In this document: positions 1 to 12,101 of the stretch, one piece after another | How positions within the stretch are numbered: position 1 is the first letter of the stretch | Layout: every line of letters starts with the position of its first letter | NCBI GenBank assembly: GCA_916700875.1 | Contig: CAKAKS010000039.1 | Coordinates: 8,147,544-8,211,543, forward strand | Direction of reading: 5' to 3' | Length of the DNA: 64,000 nucleotides | DNA from: Sebastes aleutianus | Taxonomy: Eukaryota > Chordata > Actinopteri > Perciformes > Sebastidae | Translations under genes and position numbers: made by a program | Notes under the pieces: generated by a model | The model's database searches: none | Seen by the model: only the letters and a program-made list of their open reading frames with translations | What the model was told of the DNA's origin: nothing

Positions 1-133
1 ACAGTGATAGGCCGATGAGGTTGATGGTGGGAGCGATAGCCAACGGGCCAATGTATTTCAGCACAAGACCCACCAGTCCAGAAAAACCCAGGACAATCTG
101 GAGCAGAGAGGCCACCAGGATAGCTCCCTGGAT
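1..133 (-). CDS. slc23a4: slc23a4-like nucleobase transporter, coding exon 5, cut by window edge
   Basis: Exon begins at 133 after the acceptor TTGTTGTCCACAG (AG at 135-134), enters in phase 0 and stays open to base 1, giving 44 codons plus one base (residues 190-233). It reads IQGAILVASLLQIVLG then LKYIGPLAIAPTINLIGLSL, matching the REIQGAI...KYIGPLxIxPTxxLIGL signature shared by SLC23 transporters (SVCT2 has QGAI and KYIGPLTITPT at the same place). These are consecutive membrane helices in the sodium/nucleobase symporter fold. The rest of the protein, including the QSTS-type substrate-site residues and NAT motif that separate nucleobase from ascorbate specificity, lies outside the window. 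Function (sodium-coupled uptake of uracil or guanine at the plasma membrane) is therefore inferred from the branch, not read directly. Confidence 0.95.
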   Translation of the reverse strand, partial: MQGAILVASLLQIVLGFSGLVGLVLKYIGPLAIAPTINLIGLSL

Positions 134-2298
134 CTGTGGACAACAAGGCAAGAGGGACACAAATGAGATACATATGCCAGGTTTTTGGTACTCAACTGTG
201 AATCGTATAGCATACACAGCATGGTGTTCCTGGAGCGTGACATGACGGTGAATGAAAAAACAACAATTGGAGAAACATGCTTTTCAACAGAAATTGAGCA
301 CTATAGAATTTGTGATATGCAATTTTCAGAAATTGAACATTTTAATATATTTTCCTTTTTGTTTGGAATTTGAATTAATAGAGCTGTGAACCAAGAGACA
401 CATTTAAGATCATTTATTTTTAGTATTATTATTATGGAGATCTAAGTAAAGGGTGAAAATAATAAAATAATAATTATGTGAACTTTGTTTTATTTTCCGT
501 AAATATATGTATGTTGTCTGTTTCATAAAGTTGTGTTTTACTTATCATCCTCCTTATAGAGCCTAGATTCTAGAGAATGGTATGTTACTGTTCCATTGGC
601 TTCCAGCCAATCCCGTTATAACAGTAGCTACACATAGATGTCATAAGTTGAAGTCAAACTGATTTTTTAATTCAGAGCATGTCAAAGTGGTAATATATAC
701 CCTGCTACAGAAGCTATAGCACTTCATAAATCTCTCCTACTGAAAGCTATGTAAAGGTGTGGTAACTGTACAATTAGTCCCCTTTAGAGGGCCCTCTTTT
801 GAAACATACATCTGTCACGGATGTAAATGTTCCCACAGGGAAAACCCTGCTGACAAGGAGGAGATATATGAGAGTACAAAATATTTGACAAGCTAAGCTG
901 AAACTGAACAAGAAAATAGCTATGTTAGAGCAATACATCTTACATGGTGGAAATTAAGTATGTACTGTTTTATTATAATGAAACTAATAATTTATGACTG
1001 CTTGGATTATTCATTATTATTAACTACTTATTAATTACTTTTGATTACTACTTGATAAAACCCCTAAATTTCTGAGACAACTTAAAGGGTTTGGGGTTTT
1101 TATCTGAAGGTATCTGACACTCTGGGCTGTACTTTATCAAACTTCCCTAGGTTGTTTTTTGGTTTTTTGGGGGTTTTTTTAAAGAAATTTTGCCTTTTCA
1201 ACACTGTTAGTTTTTACCAAAATGTATTTATTTTACCCAAAGCTATGCGTTTACACAGAACCTTTGAATTTGAACACAATTTGGGGGTACTGTTTCATCC
1301 AAATCTGGAGTTTCTTACCCTAAATGACCGTTTTTTGGGTCATGTATTACCGTTTTTTTTAGGTTTTTACTCACACTACCAGGTGTTTGGATAATACTGG
1401 ATTACCAGGTTTCTTTGATAAATGTGGCCTTTTTAACAGTCTTTTTTTAACCACACTGAAGTTTTTATCTTTTTAGCAATTTGTTTCACCTTGGGGATTT
1501 TTACCACATATTTCTGCATTTGAACACACTTAATGGGTCCTGTTTTACATTTCTTTCAGGTTTTTACCCCAACGTTGGACATTTTATCAATCAAAAAATC
1601 AAATTCATTTGCAATAAAATAAAGATTAGTCTTGTTTGGTCCCATAGTTTATGAGAGAACAATATAGAATATTTACTGTAATAAAATCTTAAAAGTTCTC
1701 TATTCGACATTCAGAACATTAATATGGATATAATATAGAAGAGTAATGTCTACCTGAGCAGAGAGTAAAGTCACTCTCCATCTGTGTGTGTTGTAATCCG
1801 AGCTTCTCTGTGCTATGTTTTCCATTTCTGGTCCGGCCGTGCATGCATGTTAGTGCATACGAGTCCCTGTTTGTGTGTCCCACTGGCTAGCTAATGGCCA
1901 CCGCTCTGCACTGCAATGCGACGGTTGCCGCTGATAATGCCATCCCGACCACCGGCGTCGTCGCAGAAGCGTAGCGCCCACCCTCTGGTTCCCCCCTACG
2001 TTAACACTGTTAGCTCTGTTTGAACTGTTGCTTGCACTGTTTGTGTTGTTTACACCGTTAGCTGTAGGCATGTTGAGAGTTGTGTGTAGGGAATCCCTCA
2101 ATCATAGATTTGCTCTGAATTTTGTATAGAGCTCCTTAAACATCAGAGCTTGCTAAATTTGGCGTGCAAATCTCTTAAAATGGTACATTTTGTTTGAGCT
2201 TTGTGGATGCACTCAGATAAACAGAAAGTAATGAAACATGGATTGTTCATGCAAACATTGAAGTGTGAAAATTAATTGTATTTTTTCATTTTACATAC
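134..2298 (-). other. intron 4 of the slc23a4-like gene
   Basis: GT-AG intron (donor GTATGT at 2298, acceptor CACAG at 134-138). It contains a T- and G-rich stretch at about 1,080-1,570 full of TTTTTT and TTGGGG runs. A CpG-bearing block at about 1,890-2,090 repeats GTTAGCT/GTTAAC-like words and looks repeat-derived. No other exon was seen. Confidence 0.8.
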
Positions 2299-2482
2299 CT
2301 CACGCATTCGTGACATCCAGACCTCATCAGAATTTTCCATTTGCAGCGGGCTGGTGCTGTTCTGCAGCTGCATGGACAGCATCACAGTTGCTTTTGGGGC
2401 TGGACACTGCCACTTGGGCAGAGCGAGAATGGCCAGGGTCGGAGTGATGAAACTGAATGTCCCACCCTGGAGGATCGGTAAC
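2299..2482 (-). CDS. slc23a4: slc23a4-like nucleobase transporter, coding exon 4
   Basis: A 184-bp exon: one base completing R128, then 61 codons (129-189). Acceptor GACTTGCAG ends at 2483 and donor GTATGT starts at 2298. It encodes RLPILQGGTFSFITPTLAIL, a conserved substrate-domain helix region of the SLC23 family, then the first large extracellular loop. The loop carries a candidate N-glycosylation sequon N169-S-T and ends with the family motif W-x-x-R-x-R-E (here VWMSRMRE). Glycosylation of this loop is known for the vitamin C transporters; here it is inferred from the sequon alone. The SFITPT choice favours SLC23A4-type over SVCT-type, which has AFxxPA at this position. Confidence 0.96.
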
Positions 2483-4380
2483 CTGCAAGTCATTAAGGTG
2501 ACGGGGTTAAAGGTCACAGGTCACTGGAGCACATGATGTCAGATCTCTGTGGACTAGGATGACCTGGATCTGTTTAAAACAAACTTGAAGGGAGAACTGA
2601 GGATTTTAATGAGCAGGTTGTTTTTCACACAGACCTGGAGTCTGGTCAGTCCAGTTAGGAAGCAAGCACTTTCACAAACAGTTTGGGCTTATGACCACTT
2701 AAAAGAAAGCAATGTCTACTTGTGACCCATTTTCACCACTTCTATATGTTTTTTTGTTACGAGCAGGTCAGCAAAAGAGGGATATTTTTCACTGCTATTA
2801 TTTCTAGAGGCCTGAAGAGGGAAATCTATTACATGTAAGAAATAAAATAGAGGAACTTTTGATACATAAACATATCATTTTGTGTAGAGTACATGTTTTT
2901 TTTCTGCTTTCCTATCCTGGCAATCCTCTTGCAAACCTTCAGATTTAACTCGAGACCCTTGGTTGGGAACCACTGACCTACAGACCATAATTTCAACCTT
3001 CGTTGCAGCAATGCCCCTGCAGGGCATTTTCTCAACATTTACTGTAATCTGCACTAATCCCGTCCTTTGCGTGGTTATAAATTTCCTCTGTACAGTTTGT
3101 TCTCTTTCTGATTTCTGAGGTTTAATCTCTCATTATTTTTTTCCATGTTGAACTCTCTTTGCAGGTTAATATGCCCACATGTTTTCATTTCAAGCACTAT
3201 TTGCGTTCAAGGACTAAATTGAATCTGAGGTGGCTCTACATTTTCAATTTAACCTTTGTTACAAGTTGTTTAAAACATAAATGGAAACACGTTTTCACAG
3301 TGGCTTTGCATGAAATAATGTGGACTGTGCATGTATGTATTATTTTATTTTGTTGTGTTGCAGCGTATGTATTTCTATGCACTTTTGTCTGTACGTCTTT
3401 GTGTTTTTATTCTTACATTCTCTTGTTACAAAAAGCCCTTCATACCACAGTTTTTAAAAATAAAGATTAACTTATTTATTATTCAATGTCAAAGTGTTTG
3501 CTCGGATCCCACTGTTGTCCCTTTAAGCCTTTGCCAAAGTGTGTAGGTGGAGAACTCAAACAAAAGCATTTCGCTATTTGCTCAGGATTACTGTTACAGC
3601 AGTGGGGGTCAGGAAAGTGTGTGTGGAGCACTGTGCTGTATTGTACTGTACTGTATGTGTGGGAGGCAGCTGCACTGCGGTAAGGCATAGAGATTGATGC
3701 ACAAGTTTCAGAAGGATTTTCCTTTCAAAGTGTCAAACATCTCCCAGGATTTCACAAATCTCTATTATGAAAGGAAAGACACAAATTAAGCCACGTAAAC
3801 TTTGGAGATCAAAAGGCTTTAAGGAGGAACTTATCCTGAAGGGTAAATCTCATTTCCACTGTTAGCGTCACGTAGAGCCCGGCGGTGGACTGACTCACTG
3901 TTTAACTCCGCATGAACCACCACAGGATTCTCTGCGCTAGCTGAGCTGAGCTTCAGGCTGTTGCAAATACAGCTCAGCGCTGCTTTGGCTGGGCATGACG
4001 TTTGTGAAACCATCACAGGACCATTGCAAGGAGGCAGTGTATGTAGGACAAGTGCTGGAGGACAGAAGTGTACTGTCATGTAATCACCTATAAATTAAGA
4101 TTTGAAAACTTCCTTGTCTTCATCATCAGAAGTGTAAAACATTCAGGGCAAAGGTGTGTGAAAAGTAATATACTGGGGTTCCCTTCATCTCTTAACAGAG
4201 ACATTCCTTCAGTTTCTACCTGCTGTAAATCTTAAATCCACAGCGGGTAAGAATACCTAAGAAGTTCCAGAAGTTGATCTCACATGTGTATGTGTAAAAC
4301 TTCAAAGTATAAATCACTATCTCTGTCTGGCATTGTACTTCCCAGTTTACCGGTGCTGTGAGACAATAAGGGGGAGTTAC
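2483..4380 (-). other. intron 3 of the slc23a4-like gene
   Basis: GT-AG intron between donor GTAACT at 4380 and acceptor TTGCAG at 2483. No repeat element with clear ends was recognised. Open frames here (for example 3,159-3,470 and 3,831-4,079) have no family resemblance. Confidence 0.8.
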
Positions 4381-4538
4381 CTGGTACCGACAGCCGTCTG
4401 CAGTAGCGTACATAATCCAGACACAAAGAATATGGTGGAGATGAGCTGGCTTTTGGCGACGTTGTTGTCCTTTATGCAGAGGGGCTCGGCCAGGATCAGT
4501 GGGATTGCGATGATGCCCCCGAAAGCGAGGATGTAATG
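4381..4538 (-). CDS. slc23a4: slc23a4-like nucleobase transporter, coding exon 3
   Basis: A 158-bp exon (residues 76-127 plus two bases of codon 128). Acceptor CCTCCACAG lies just above 4538 and donor GTAACT starts at 4380. It encodes HYILAFGGIIAIPLILAEPL, the second half of transmembrane segment 1 and the following turn, then VAKSQLISTIFFVSGLCTLL, which is transmembrane segment 2. The terminal AG joins to the G at 2482 to make the arginine of the TRLPILQGG junction. The IAIPLILAEPLC stretch is characteristic of the SLC23A4/SNBT branch; the vitamin C transporters SVCT1 and SVCT2 have a related but different run here. A longer open frame over the same bases (4216-4608) is not the coding unit, because it ignores both splice sites. 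Confidence 0.95.
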
Positions 4539-6525
4539 CTGTGGAGGCAGACGGAAATGGATCAATTTGGGGACTCTTTGAAGGGGTTAAAAAAAAAAAA
4601 AAAAGCATTTCCCTTTAACGCTAAATCAATCCTGGCTTCTTGGTTTCCTCTGAATTTAGCTGGTCTATATTTTTATATGTAAATAGGAAGTATGTATGTT
4701 TCTCAAAACCAAGACGTCTTTCTGTTGCAAAGGAGGTGTTCCAAAATCACACATCATTCCTTGCAAGATATGATGGAAAATATAAGATGCTAAAAACCCT
4801 TAAAATAGCTGATGTATCGAGATGAGTTATTGTAAGCTACAAATCATATAGTCTATTTAATGAAATATAATATAATACAAATAAAGATGTTTGGCAAATT
4901 AAGTGAACTGCAGCAAAAAGAACGTGCAGCTGAAAGTTTTTTCCTCAATTAAAACAAAATTCATTACAATTTATTGATTACAAAATGCAAACCTTTGGTA
5001 CACTGTTGTTTTTCAGTTGTCATTTCATTTTCATAGAAAACGGATTGTTCATTTTATATCAGTGCTTTCCTGATATTTTCTTCACATTCGAGCCTTTGAC
5101 AGTAAAGATAAGGAGGGAACATGGGATGAAGAGGACATGCAACAAAGATCCCCGGCCTGAACCAAATTAGGGATGTTGCAATTATAACCACTAAGCAACC
5201 ACACGCCCCTGTGTCAATGCTATTTTAGTTCAGATTAGGAGGAAAGAGGCCACCCTGTGTAGCTCAGCAGTAGCTTGGGAAGCTGTGATAATACTGTACC
5301 TGGCACATCAGATCATGCCGGATCACATTGTGTGGGTGTCCTCCAATCCACACAGCCAAACAAGTCATTTGTCATCGCCTTCTAAAACAACACCTATCAG
5401 CACCCCTATCACCACAACATTGTTTGTCAGTGCCTCCCTAAGTGCTCAGAAGCTGCCAAACCAGCTGGAGAAAATTGAGAGTGCAGACTAAGGAATGAGC
5501 GTGCGCATGATCGGGACTGCAAGCTCAAATCTGATTCTGCTCTTAAAATCTGTGCCTGTTTGCTCTCAAATGTTGGCTTGCATACCGAGTAGCGTTTAGA
5601 ATTTCTTTTCAGCTCTCTCAAATGTTTTGTAGTCAATATACTTCCATACATTGATCCAAAAAGAATTTGGATAAAGGGGGAAAAAATTCAAAGCAGATGT
5701 GGATGGGCTCACCAGATTGATGGGGTATTTTCAAACCTGCAAATGCAATAAATCAAAGTAAGATGCCTATGGTCAGCTTCATGCTGGGAAACTGGGAGGA
5801 GGATTCCTTCAGGAGGAAGGTTGCCTTAAAGGCCTCATGTAACCTTCAGTGAATGTACATTTATCTCAAATTGACAGAAGTTCCTCTGTACAGCTGTATA
5901 AACTTCAACCAATTTGAACCCTTTGAACTCTGCAATAGAAATGGTCTGCCAGTGCCTACACTGGTAGTGTATTTTTGCTTATTGTGAAGTCATTTCTTGG
6001 ATCTTCAAATGCTTAAAATCTATAAAACCTAAGCTAAAAGGTTACGTAAGTCAATATACCAAAATAATTAATACAAACTAAATAATAAATAAAAACAATA
6101 CAAAAATCAGAAATGTGTTTTTTTTTCATAAAATGTTACTAAATAAGCACACGAAACATAATGATCCAAAAGATTTCTAAATATAGAAAACATGAACAAA
6201 ATAGTTCTTAACACTCCATAAGTTATTTGAACGATGCACATTTTTTAGTTTTTGAGATATGCTCAGATCGAGTGCAAAGGTTTTTTGATAGCTCTGTTAC
6301 GTTCGTCACGAGCAGACAACGTGATGACGCGAAAGACAGAAGCCTCAGCTTTCTGCTGCAAAAACAATGAATGCCCTCCCTATCATGGTTTTATTTTAGA
6401 TTGATGCAACAATGGCAAAGACCCCAGATGCCTGTAGGCATATGTGTGTGTGAAATAATATTTGAAAAATGTATATCAACTGATAATGTAAACACACAAA
6501 TGCAAAAGGTAACATTTGTTTATGC

Positions 6526-6670
6526 TTAAAGTGGCAGTAGGCAGTATATTTTTGGCATCATTGGGCAAACATTCCATAAGAACCTTTCAGCATATTGTAA
6601 TTCAAGTGTTCTGAGAGATAACTAGACTTCTGCTCCTCCTCATAGCTCTGTTTTCACGCTTTAAAAAATC
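6526..6670. mobile_element. TTAA MITE family D, end of a longer or broken copy
   Basis: Begins TTAAAGTGGCAGTAGGCAGT at 6526 and follows the reverse complement of 59517-59665 for about 130 bp, then continues into unrelated or longer-form sequence. The far end could not be located, so only the matching part is annotated. Confidence 0.65.
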
Positions 6671-9600
6671 TAGTCCGTGACGGGAGACTTTGACCAATCA
6701 CAGGTAATTTCATTGAGAGAGCGTTCCTATTGACTGTGCTCCGGTCATGTGACCGGAACTTGGCGTTCCTTCACCAGATTTCACAATGGCGGCGGCGTCA
6801 CAAACTTTCTCATTTTACAGCTAAACCGTGCACTACCATATGATCCTGTTTCTATTTATTCATGTCGCTCACTTTGAAAGCGCCACAACTAGTTACCTAT
6901 ATGATACCTCCTCCTCCTAAATAAGGTGCCAGCTGGCTGGAGGGAAATCGCCTGACAGTTTCCCACTTCCTGTTGGCTATATGTAAGTAATTTCCAGTAG
7001 ATATCACAATATTAAACATGTGTTTTCTGTTTAAAAAGTACAAACGTCAGAATATAGCAAGTACTACTCAACCATCTATAAGTGGTTACGCCTCCAGTCT
7101 AATCTCCAGAGTGCACAGCTGATAGGTACGTGGTTTGTTTACATGTTTTACGTAACGTAACGCTTGCCGACACGGTGTCACTCACTGTGACACACACTGT
7201 GGCCAAGATCTCTGCCAACATTACGGCTGTTGTTGAATTATTCCTCGTTCCGCTTGACCTAACGTTACATTTAATTTTCATTTAATGAAAGTGACGTGGT
7301 GTGACTCTCGTGATGTGGTGCATTCAGGGCGCGTCGAGGCAGACAGCCGCGGTGCTAAAAAAAAAGTAGTTAAAAAACTATTCTTGTAAGTTGTGAATCG
7401 ATTCAGAATCTTAGAAGATAAGAATCGCAATTTCTTACATGAATTGATTTTTTCCCCCACCCCTAGTTGTAACGTTGGTATGTCCAGCAGCAAAAGCGAA
7501 CTGTGTGGATGACAGACTCAACTCAGTCCGCAGAGCCCTGAAGACCTGTCCCCGCTGCTGCACAAAGCGCTATCGCTTGTTTATTCAAAGTTAATTAATA
7601 TGGAATGCGGCGCTTGTCCAAATTGCACCAACACCAACCCCAGCAATACACACGTAAAGTGTGAAGTAGGTCGGAAGAACGGTTCTCAAGATATGTGACA
7701 GACATACACACACAGATTCCTTGCTTTATAGTTGGACACGTGTTCTTTTGACTTTGTTTCAGTCAACCTGGGAATTTACAGCTCGTCAACTCTTCACCCT
7801 CATGTTTTTCCTCTTTAGAAGAGACAGTCTTTAAAGTGCCCAATAAAAGATCAGTTTCAGCCATACAAGTTGAGCCTCATCATTAAACTAGCAGGGCAGT
7901 CCCAGTAATATACTTCTAGATACAGTGGCATCATGTTTCTAAGCCAAATTAGGGCTGCAACTAACAATTATTTTAATTATTGATTAAAGTAATCCCACAA
8001 TTTGATTCTGGATTTTGTTTGGACTACAGAAAATTGTGAAGTCCAAGATGCTGTCTTCGAAAAAAAAAACGTCTTGTTATGTTCGACAACTTTGGTGGCT
8101 GGGTACCACATAGTCCTTTTCCTGGAAGTCATGATACTACTTTCTGGGAAATGGAGCTTGTGCTCAAGTAAAAAAAGTGAGGTGACAAAAACAGATGCAA
8201 AGGGCTCTAAAAAGGGAAAAGTAATGATCGCTGTGGGGGAAAAATAGGTTGTTCCAGCTATAAAAGTACCATTGGGGAAAATAAAACTTTCTTTGTGTGT
8301 ACTACTTCTCTTCTTTGTTATTTTTCATTTTTGTAGTTTCAGCCAGTCTTCAACTTGTACTGGGGCCCACTATTCTTTTATTTCTACACAAAGCCAGGTG
8401 TCATATCACACAGCAAGCTCCAAAACAAATATTGCCATAAAACAAAGAGTACGGTGAACAGAACTAATACAATAATGAAAAACATGCAAAAAATGTATTA
8501 TATAAAACTGTAAAATTGTCTCTCAAGGGTATGAGGCTATAGTTTTTTATCTTTGATGTGTTCCAAAATGTGAACTGACTCAATGTTTCCCTCAAAGAAA
8601 TGCACATAAATAATAACAAAACACTGGAGAAAACAAGAAACTAAGCACCCAATGGCTATAATTATCTCAGCGGTCTACAGACATGTGTCTTGTTTCACAA
8701 TCGCTGGAAGGAATAAACATTGATTTAAAAAAAAAAAATGTTAAAAGTACGACACATCCCAAACACACTATTTTCTTTGCTTTTCCTTTGTATGTGGTTC
8801 ATTTTAGGGCCTTTAATGCACAAGAACACTGAAAATATTACACTCAAATATCTAAATTGTTGATCCATGACCAAGGGCATAGGTGTGCATATGGACGGTA
8901 GGGACATGTCCTTACCAATATTTGAGCAAACTTTAAATATGCAGAAAGTTTTAAGCAGAAACCTTGCCGAAACACATGACCTAAAAATTCCAAGGGTTTA
9001 TAAATTAATTAAAATTAATGAATATATCATTGAGGTGAATAGGTGCCACATGCACGTTAAAAGAGGTTACTTCGACAGAAAAGATGAGATAAGTGTAAAT
9101 CATGCCTACATGTGTGCTGACTCGGCAAATAAAATTAAATGAAAAGTTGATCTAGAGGGGAATAAATATTTGAACACCTGAATTTTGTGTTTCCCTTTAC
9201 ATAAATAGACATTCCCATCATAAATTGGTGCACACAAATTCATCAGAATGCAGGAAATTAAGTTATTTGATGCTCAAAATTTCATGGGGGAGGATTTCCC
9301 AGACCCCCCCACTTGATATGTGTCCCCAACAATGTTGATAAGAAACCTATGCTCTTGTTCATGATCAACTCTTCAAAGTTTATCCATTTTGCAGGGCTTC
9401 CTTGTAACTAATTTCACTGCATGATTCTAATGTCATGGCTGCTCAACCTCAAACTCATGACCTTCTAGTCTTCTGATTTTCTTATGACGACTCAAGCAAG
9501 ACTTTTTTATCGTGCCCCTTTTCCTGTACATTGCTAAGTATATTAGAAATATTCTCTTAATCTCTAATTTTTCAAAGGAGAACACTTTCACCCACCCTGG

Positions 9601-10401
9601 ATGTCCACCTATAATAAACCAAATAAAGTGCTCTGAAATGAGTTTTGTCCTCCAACATGAAATTTGGACGTGCAATTTAATGTCAAATGTTGATAACTGC
9701 TGGATCAGAGGATGTCAGGTTTAATGTCAAAGTGAAATCCCTGTGGATTACTGACTTAATGTTAGAGACAGCTGCTTACAAATGGGCTCAACATTTTCAA
9801 CATCAAGTGCTTTGAATCACATAAAAGTACTGTAACTTATTTTAAGTACTGTATAACAAGTCTTAAACAATTTAATATGAATTACCACATAACTTGACAC
9901 TTCATTAGACCTTTTACTGAGAGCAGGACTGACTTACTCTGAATTTTACACTGAGAGCCACCGGATTGGATCTGCTGGATTGTTTTTAGGGTAAAAAGCA
10001 GGAAGAGGGGGCTCTTCTTCCAGGATGAACAAAGCTAAGTATTTCATATTTCTTTATAAAAAAAAACATCTACCAACATCTTATCTTTGTCCAGAAAAAG
10101 GACTAGCCTCCACATGCTGGGAAAACAGCTTGGTTGATAAAATAGGATTTGAAATTTGAGAAATGCCACAGACATGGCTCCCCAGCTGATGTATTTACAG
10201 TAAATAGAAAGATATCACGCTAACTTGACAATAATATGTTGTTGCGTAACACATGGAACCGTATACTGTAATGTAGCAGAATAATATATTGTGTACAAGT
10301 ATTTATTTAAAATAGTTGTTTTTTGGCTCATTATACTGTACATAGCCTAATCACTATAAAAACTATACTTCAAAAATTACAAAAAATTGCAAACTCACAA
10401 C

Positions 10402-11094
10402 TTAAAGGGACTGTTTGTAACTTTTTAAGAGTATAAATGTAGCGGGTCGGCACACATGCGCGTTCGCATATGCGCGCTCGCGTGTGGCCGGAGCCTCGTC
10501 TCCGCTGCCTGCTCTCCTTCACTCAGACAGCGCGCGCGTCCTCCACCTCTAGACGTGAACGCGCGCTCACTACACACTGCAGAAGAGTTAGTTTAGCTCT
10601 GAGAATATCTAGTGAATGCACAGGGGACGTTTGTGCAGAAATAACTGCTGCAGCTCCTCCAGACCAACAGAGCTTTCCCGTGTCTTGTGAAGTGACGGAG
10701 CTCTTCAGAGAGTTACGTTGTCTTCTCATTACCGACCGGGTGCCGGTGTCTCCTCTGCTCTCTCCGGCTGCGGGCGGAGAGAGCAGGGAGACACGCTGCG
10801 GAGCCCCGCTGCTTCAGCCTGCACTTAGGCAGGAAAAGCCAACACTAGGATCAGATCTAAATCATGTTCATGGAGAGACCTTCGTCTGGTCAGCTAACAT
10901 TACTGCCAAGCAGCTGAAATATAGAGTGATATTGTGGTTTTAGCTGACGTGTGTCGCCTCACTGTTTTGAACGATGCTCGTTCAGGTATATTTAGAGCGA
11001 GCAAGCGCGATCCCGACGCTGACTTTCGTTGATTTCACGGCCACAGGTGTCGCTGTTAACAAGCATTTCTGAAAGTTACAAATAGTCCCTTTAA
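10402..11094. mobile_element. TTAA-flanked piggyBac-type MITE, family A copy 1
   Basis: A 693-bp element bounded by TTAA at 10402-10405 and 11091-11094. The terminal inverted repeat begins AGGGACTGTTTGTAACTTT and is mirrored at the right end as AAAGTTACAAATAGTCCCT. The interior is CpG-rich and closely matches the copy at 27693-28391, including the words AAGAGTTAGTTTAGCTCTGA and GAGACCTTCGTCTGGTCAGC. TTAA target duplication plus a short inverted repeat is the piggyBac superfamily hallmark. No transposase is encoded; the 157-aa open frame inside is not a gene. Confidence 0.85.
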
Positions 11095-11140
11095 GATTCA
11101 AATTGTTTCACCCAAATGCATAATGTTTAAAGCTCCACTA

Positions 11141-11405
11141 ATCAATAGTGTTGTCAAAAATATCAAAGTATCAATACAATAATGATACTGAATATTTTAA
11201 ACGCTTTCATTACTCATTTTCCGCGGTATCGATATATCGGTACCAGCTGTGCTTTCTGCTCTCTCTTCTCCCCGACAGCGAATTGACACAGACAACGCTA
11301 TTTATCTTTTAATAAAAATCATAAATTGTATGCCCCTCAATGTAATCTATTTTTATCTGTGGTATCGAAAACGGTATCGATCATTTTCAAGGTATTGTAG
11401 TAGAA
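11141..11405. mobile_element. hAT-like fragment with GGTATCGAT termini
   Basis: Contains GCGGTATCGATATATCGGTA and GGTATCGAAAACGGTATCGA near opposite ends, a pattern seen in a common fish DNA-element family. Ends are decayed. Confidence 0.45.
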
Positions 11406-11948
11406 GTCAATATTATTTCTGCTAACTTTGAATTAAATAACTTCATGAAACGTTAAAAAGGGTCACAGAGAATTATCACCAACTTGGCAACACTACTGAG
11501 CTTTTTATTCTCTTTTAGGTCATGGGCTTATCACTCTCATCAACCTCATTGCCAGTAGCAGAAGGCAGCTGTTTTGGCAAACAAGCTTTGATAAACCCAC
11601 AGTACGCTACACGCCCAGCACCAAAGGGCGGGCAAAGTTAGCGACCAGATAGCTGATAGAGAAACAATTAGCATCTTGGAGTCCAAAACAGAGCTAAGAG
11701 GAGAGTGAATATTTATATTTATATAAACATTTCAATACTAATGTCACAGTTTAGCCATAGCAACTTAACAAAGCGATAATTTGTCAAAGATTTTGTCAAT
11801 TTGTTTTTGGCATTCTTCTGTAAAAAATCTAATAATGCAGCTTGAAAGAAGGATTGTTGCAGCACTATTCAGATTATAGAGGATAATAAGAGGACTTCTA
11901 AAATGAATACTATCACACTGGACCAAACAAGTCATGAGATTAATTTAC

Positions 11949-12101
11949 CTGGAAGCCGAGCAGTATGCAGAGGTACCACGGAGGTCTGTCATTGAGGGAG
12001 TAAACCAAATCTGCACCTTTGTCCACAGTCTCGTCCAGGGCCTCTGTGTGTGGCTCCCCGATGTCAACCGACAGCTGTGGCTGTTCATCACTGTCTTTGT
12101 C
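11949..12101 (-). CDS. slc23a4: slc23a4-like nucleobase transporter, coding exon 2
   Basis: A 153-bp exon of 51 codons (residues 25-75), phase 0 to 0. Acceptor CTCTCCAAG precedes GAC at 12101 and donor GTAAAT follows CAG at 11949. It encodes an acidic cytosolic tail (DKDSDEQPQLS...) followed by the hallmark start of SLC23 membrane domains, PPWYLCILLGFQ, which opens transmembrane segment 1. In the family this PPWYL...GxQH motif marks the junction between the variable N terminus and the 14-helix core. The Q at the end joins directly to HYILAFGG of the next exon, giving an uninterrupted helix. Confidence is high because motif, phase and splice sites agree. Confidence 0.93.

Larger units (their letters stand above)
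4539..11948 (-). other. intron 2 of the slc23a4-like gene
   Basis: A 7.4-kb GT-AG intron (donor GTAAAT at 11948, acceptor CTCCACAG at 4539). It holds one full piggyBac-type MITE (10402-11094), a partial TTAA element starting at 6526, hAT-like termini around 7,420-7,470 and 7,965-8,000, and a hAT-like fragment at 11,141-11,405. No additional exon was found. Confidence 0.8.

Noticed and set aside
4216..4608. 130-aa open frame on the minus strand
   Set aside because: It overlaps the real SLC23 exon 4381-4538 in a different frame; the SLC23 reading is supported by homology and splice sites.
10470..10943. 157-aa open frame
   Set aside because: It lies wholly within a TTAA-flanked MITE and its counterpart at 27,761-28,060 is truncated by frameshift; CpG-rich repeat DNA explains the open frame.
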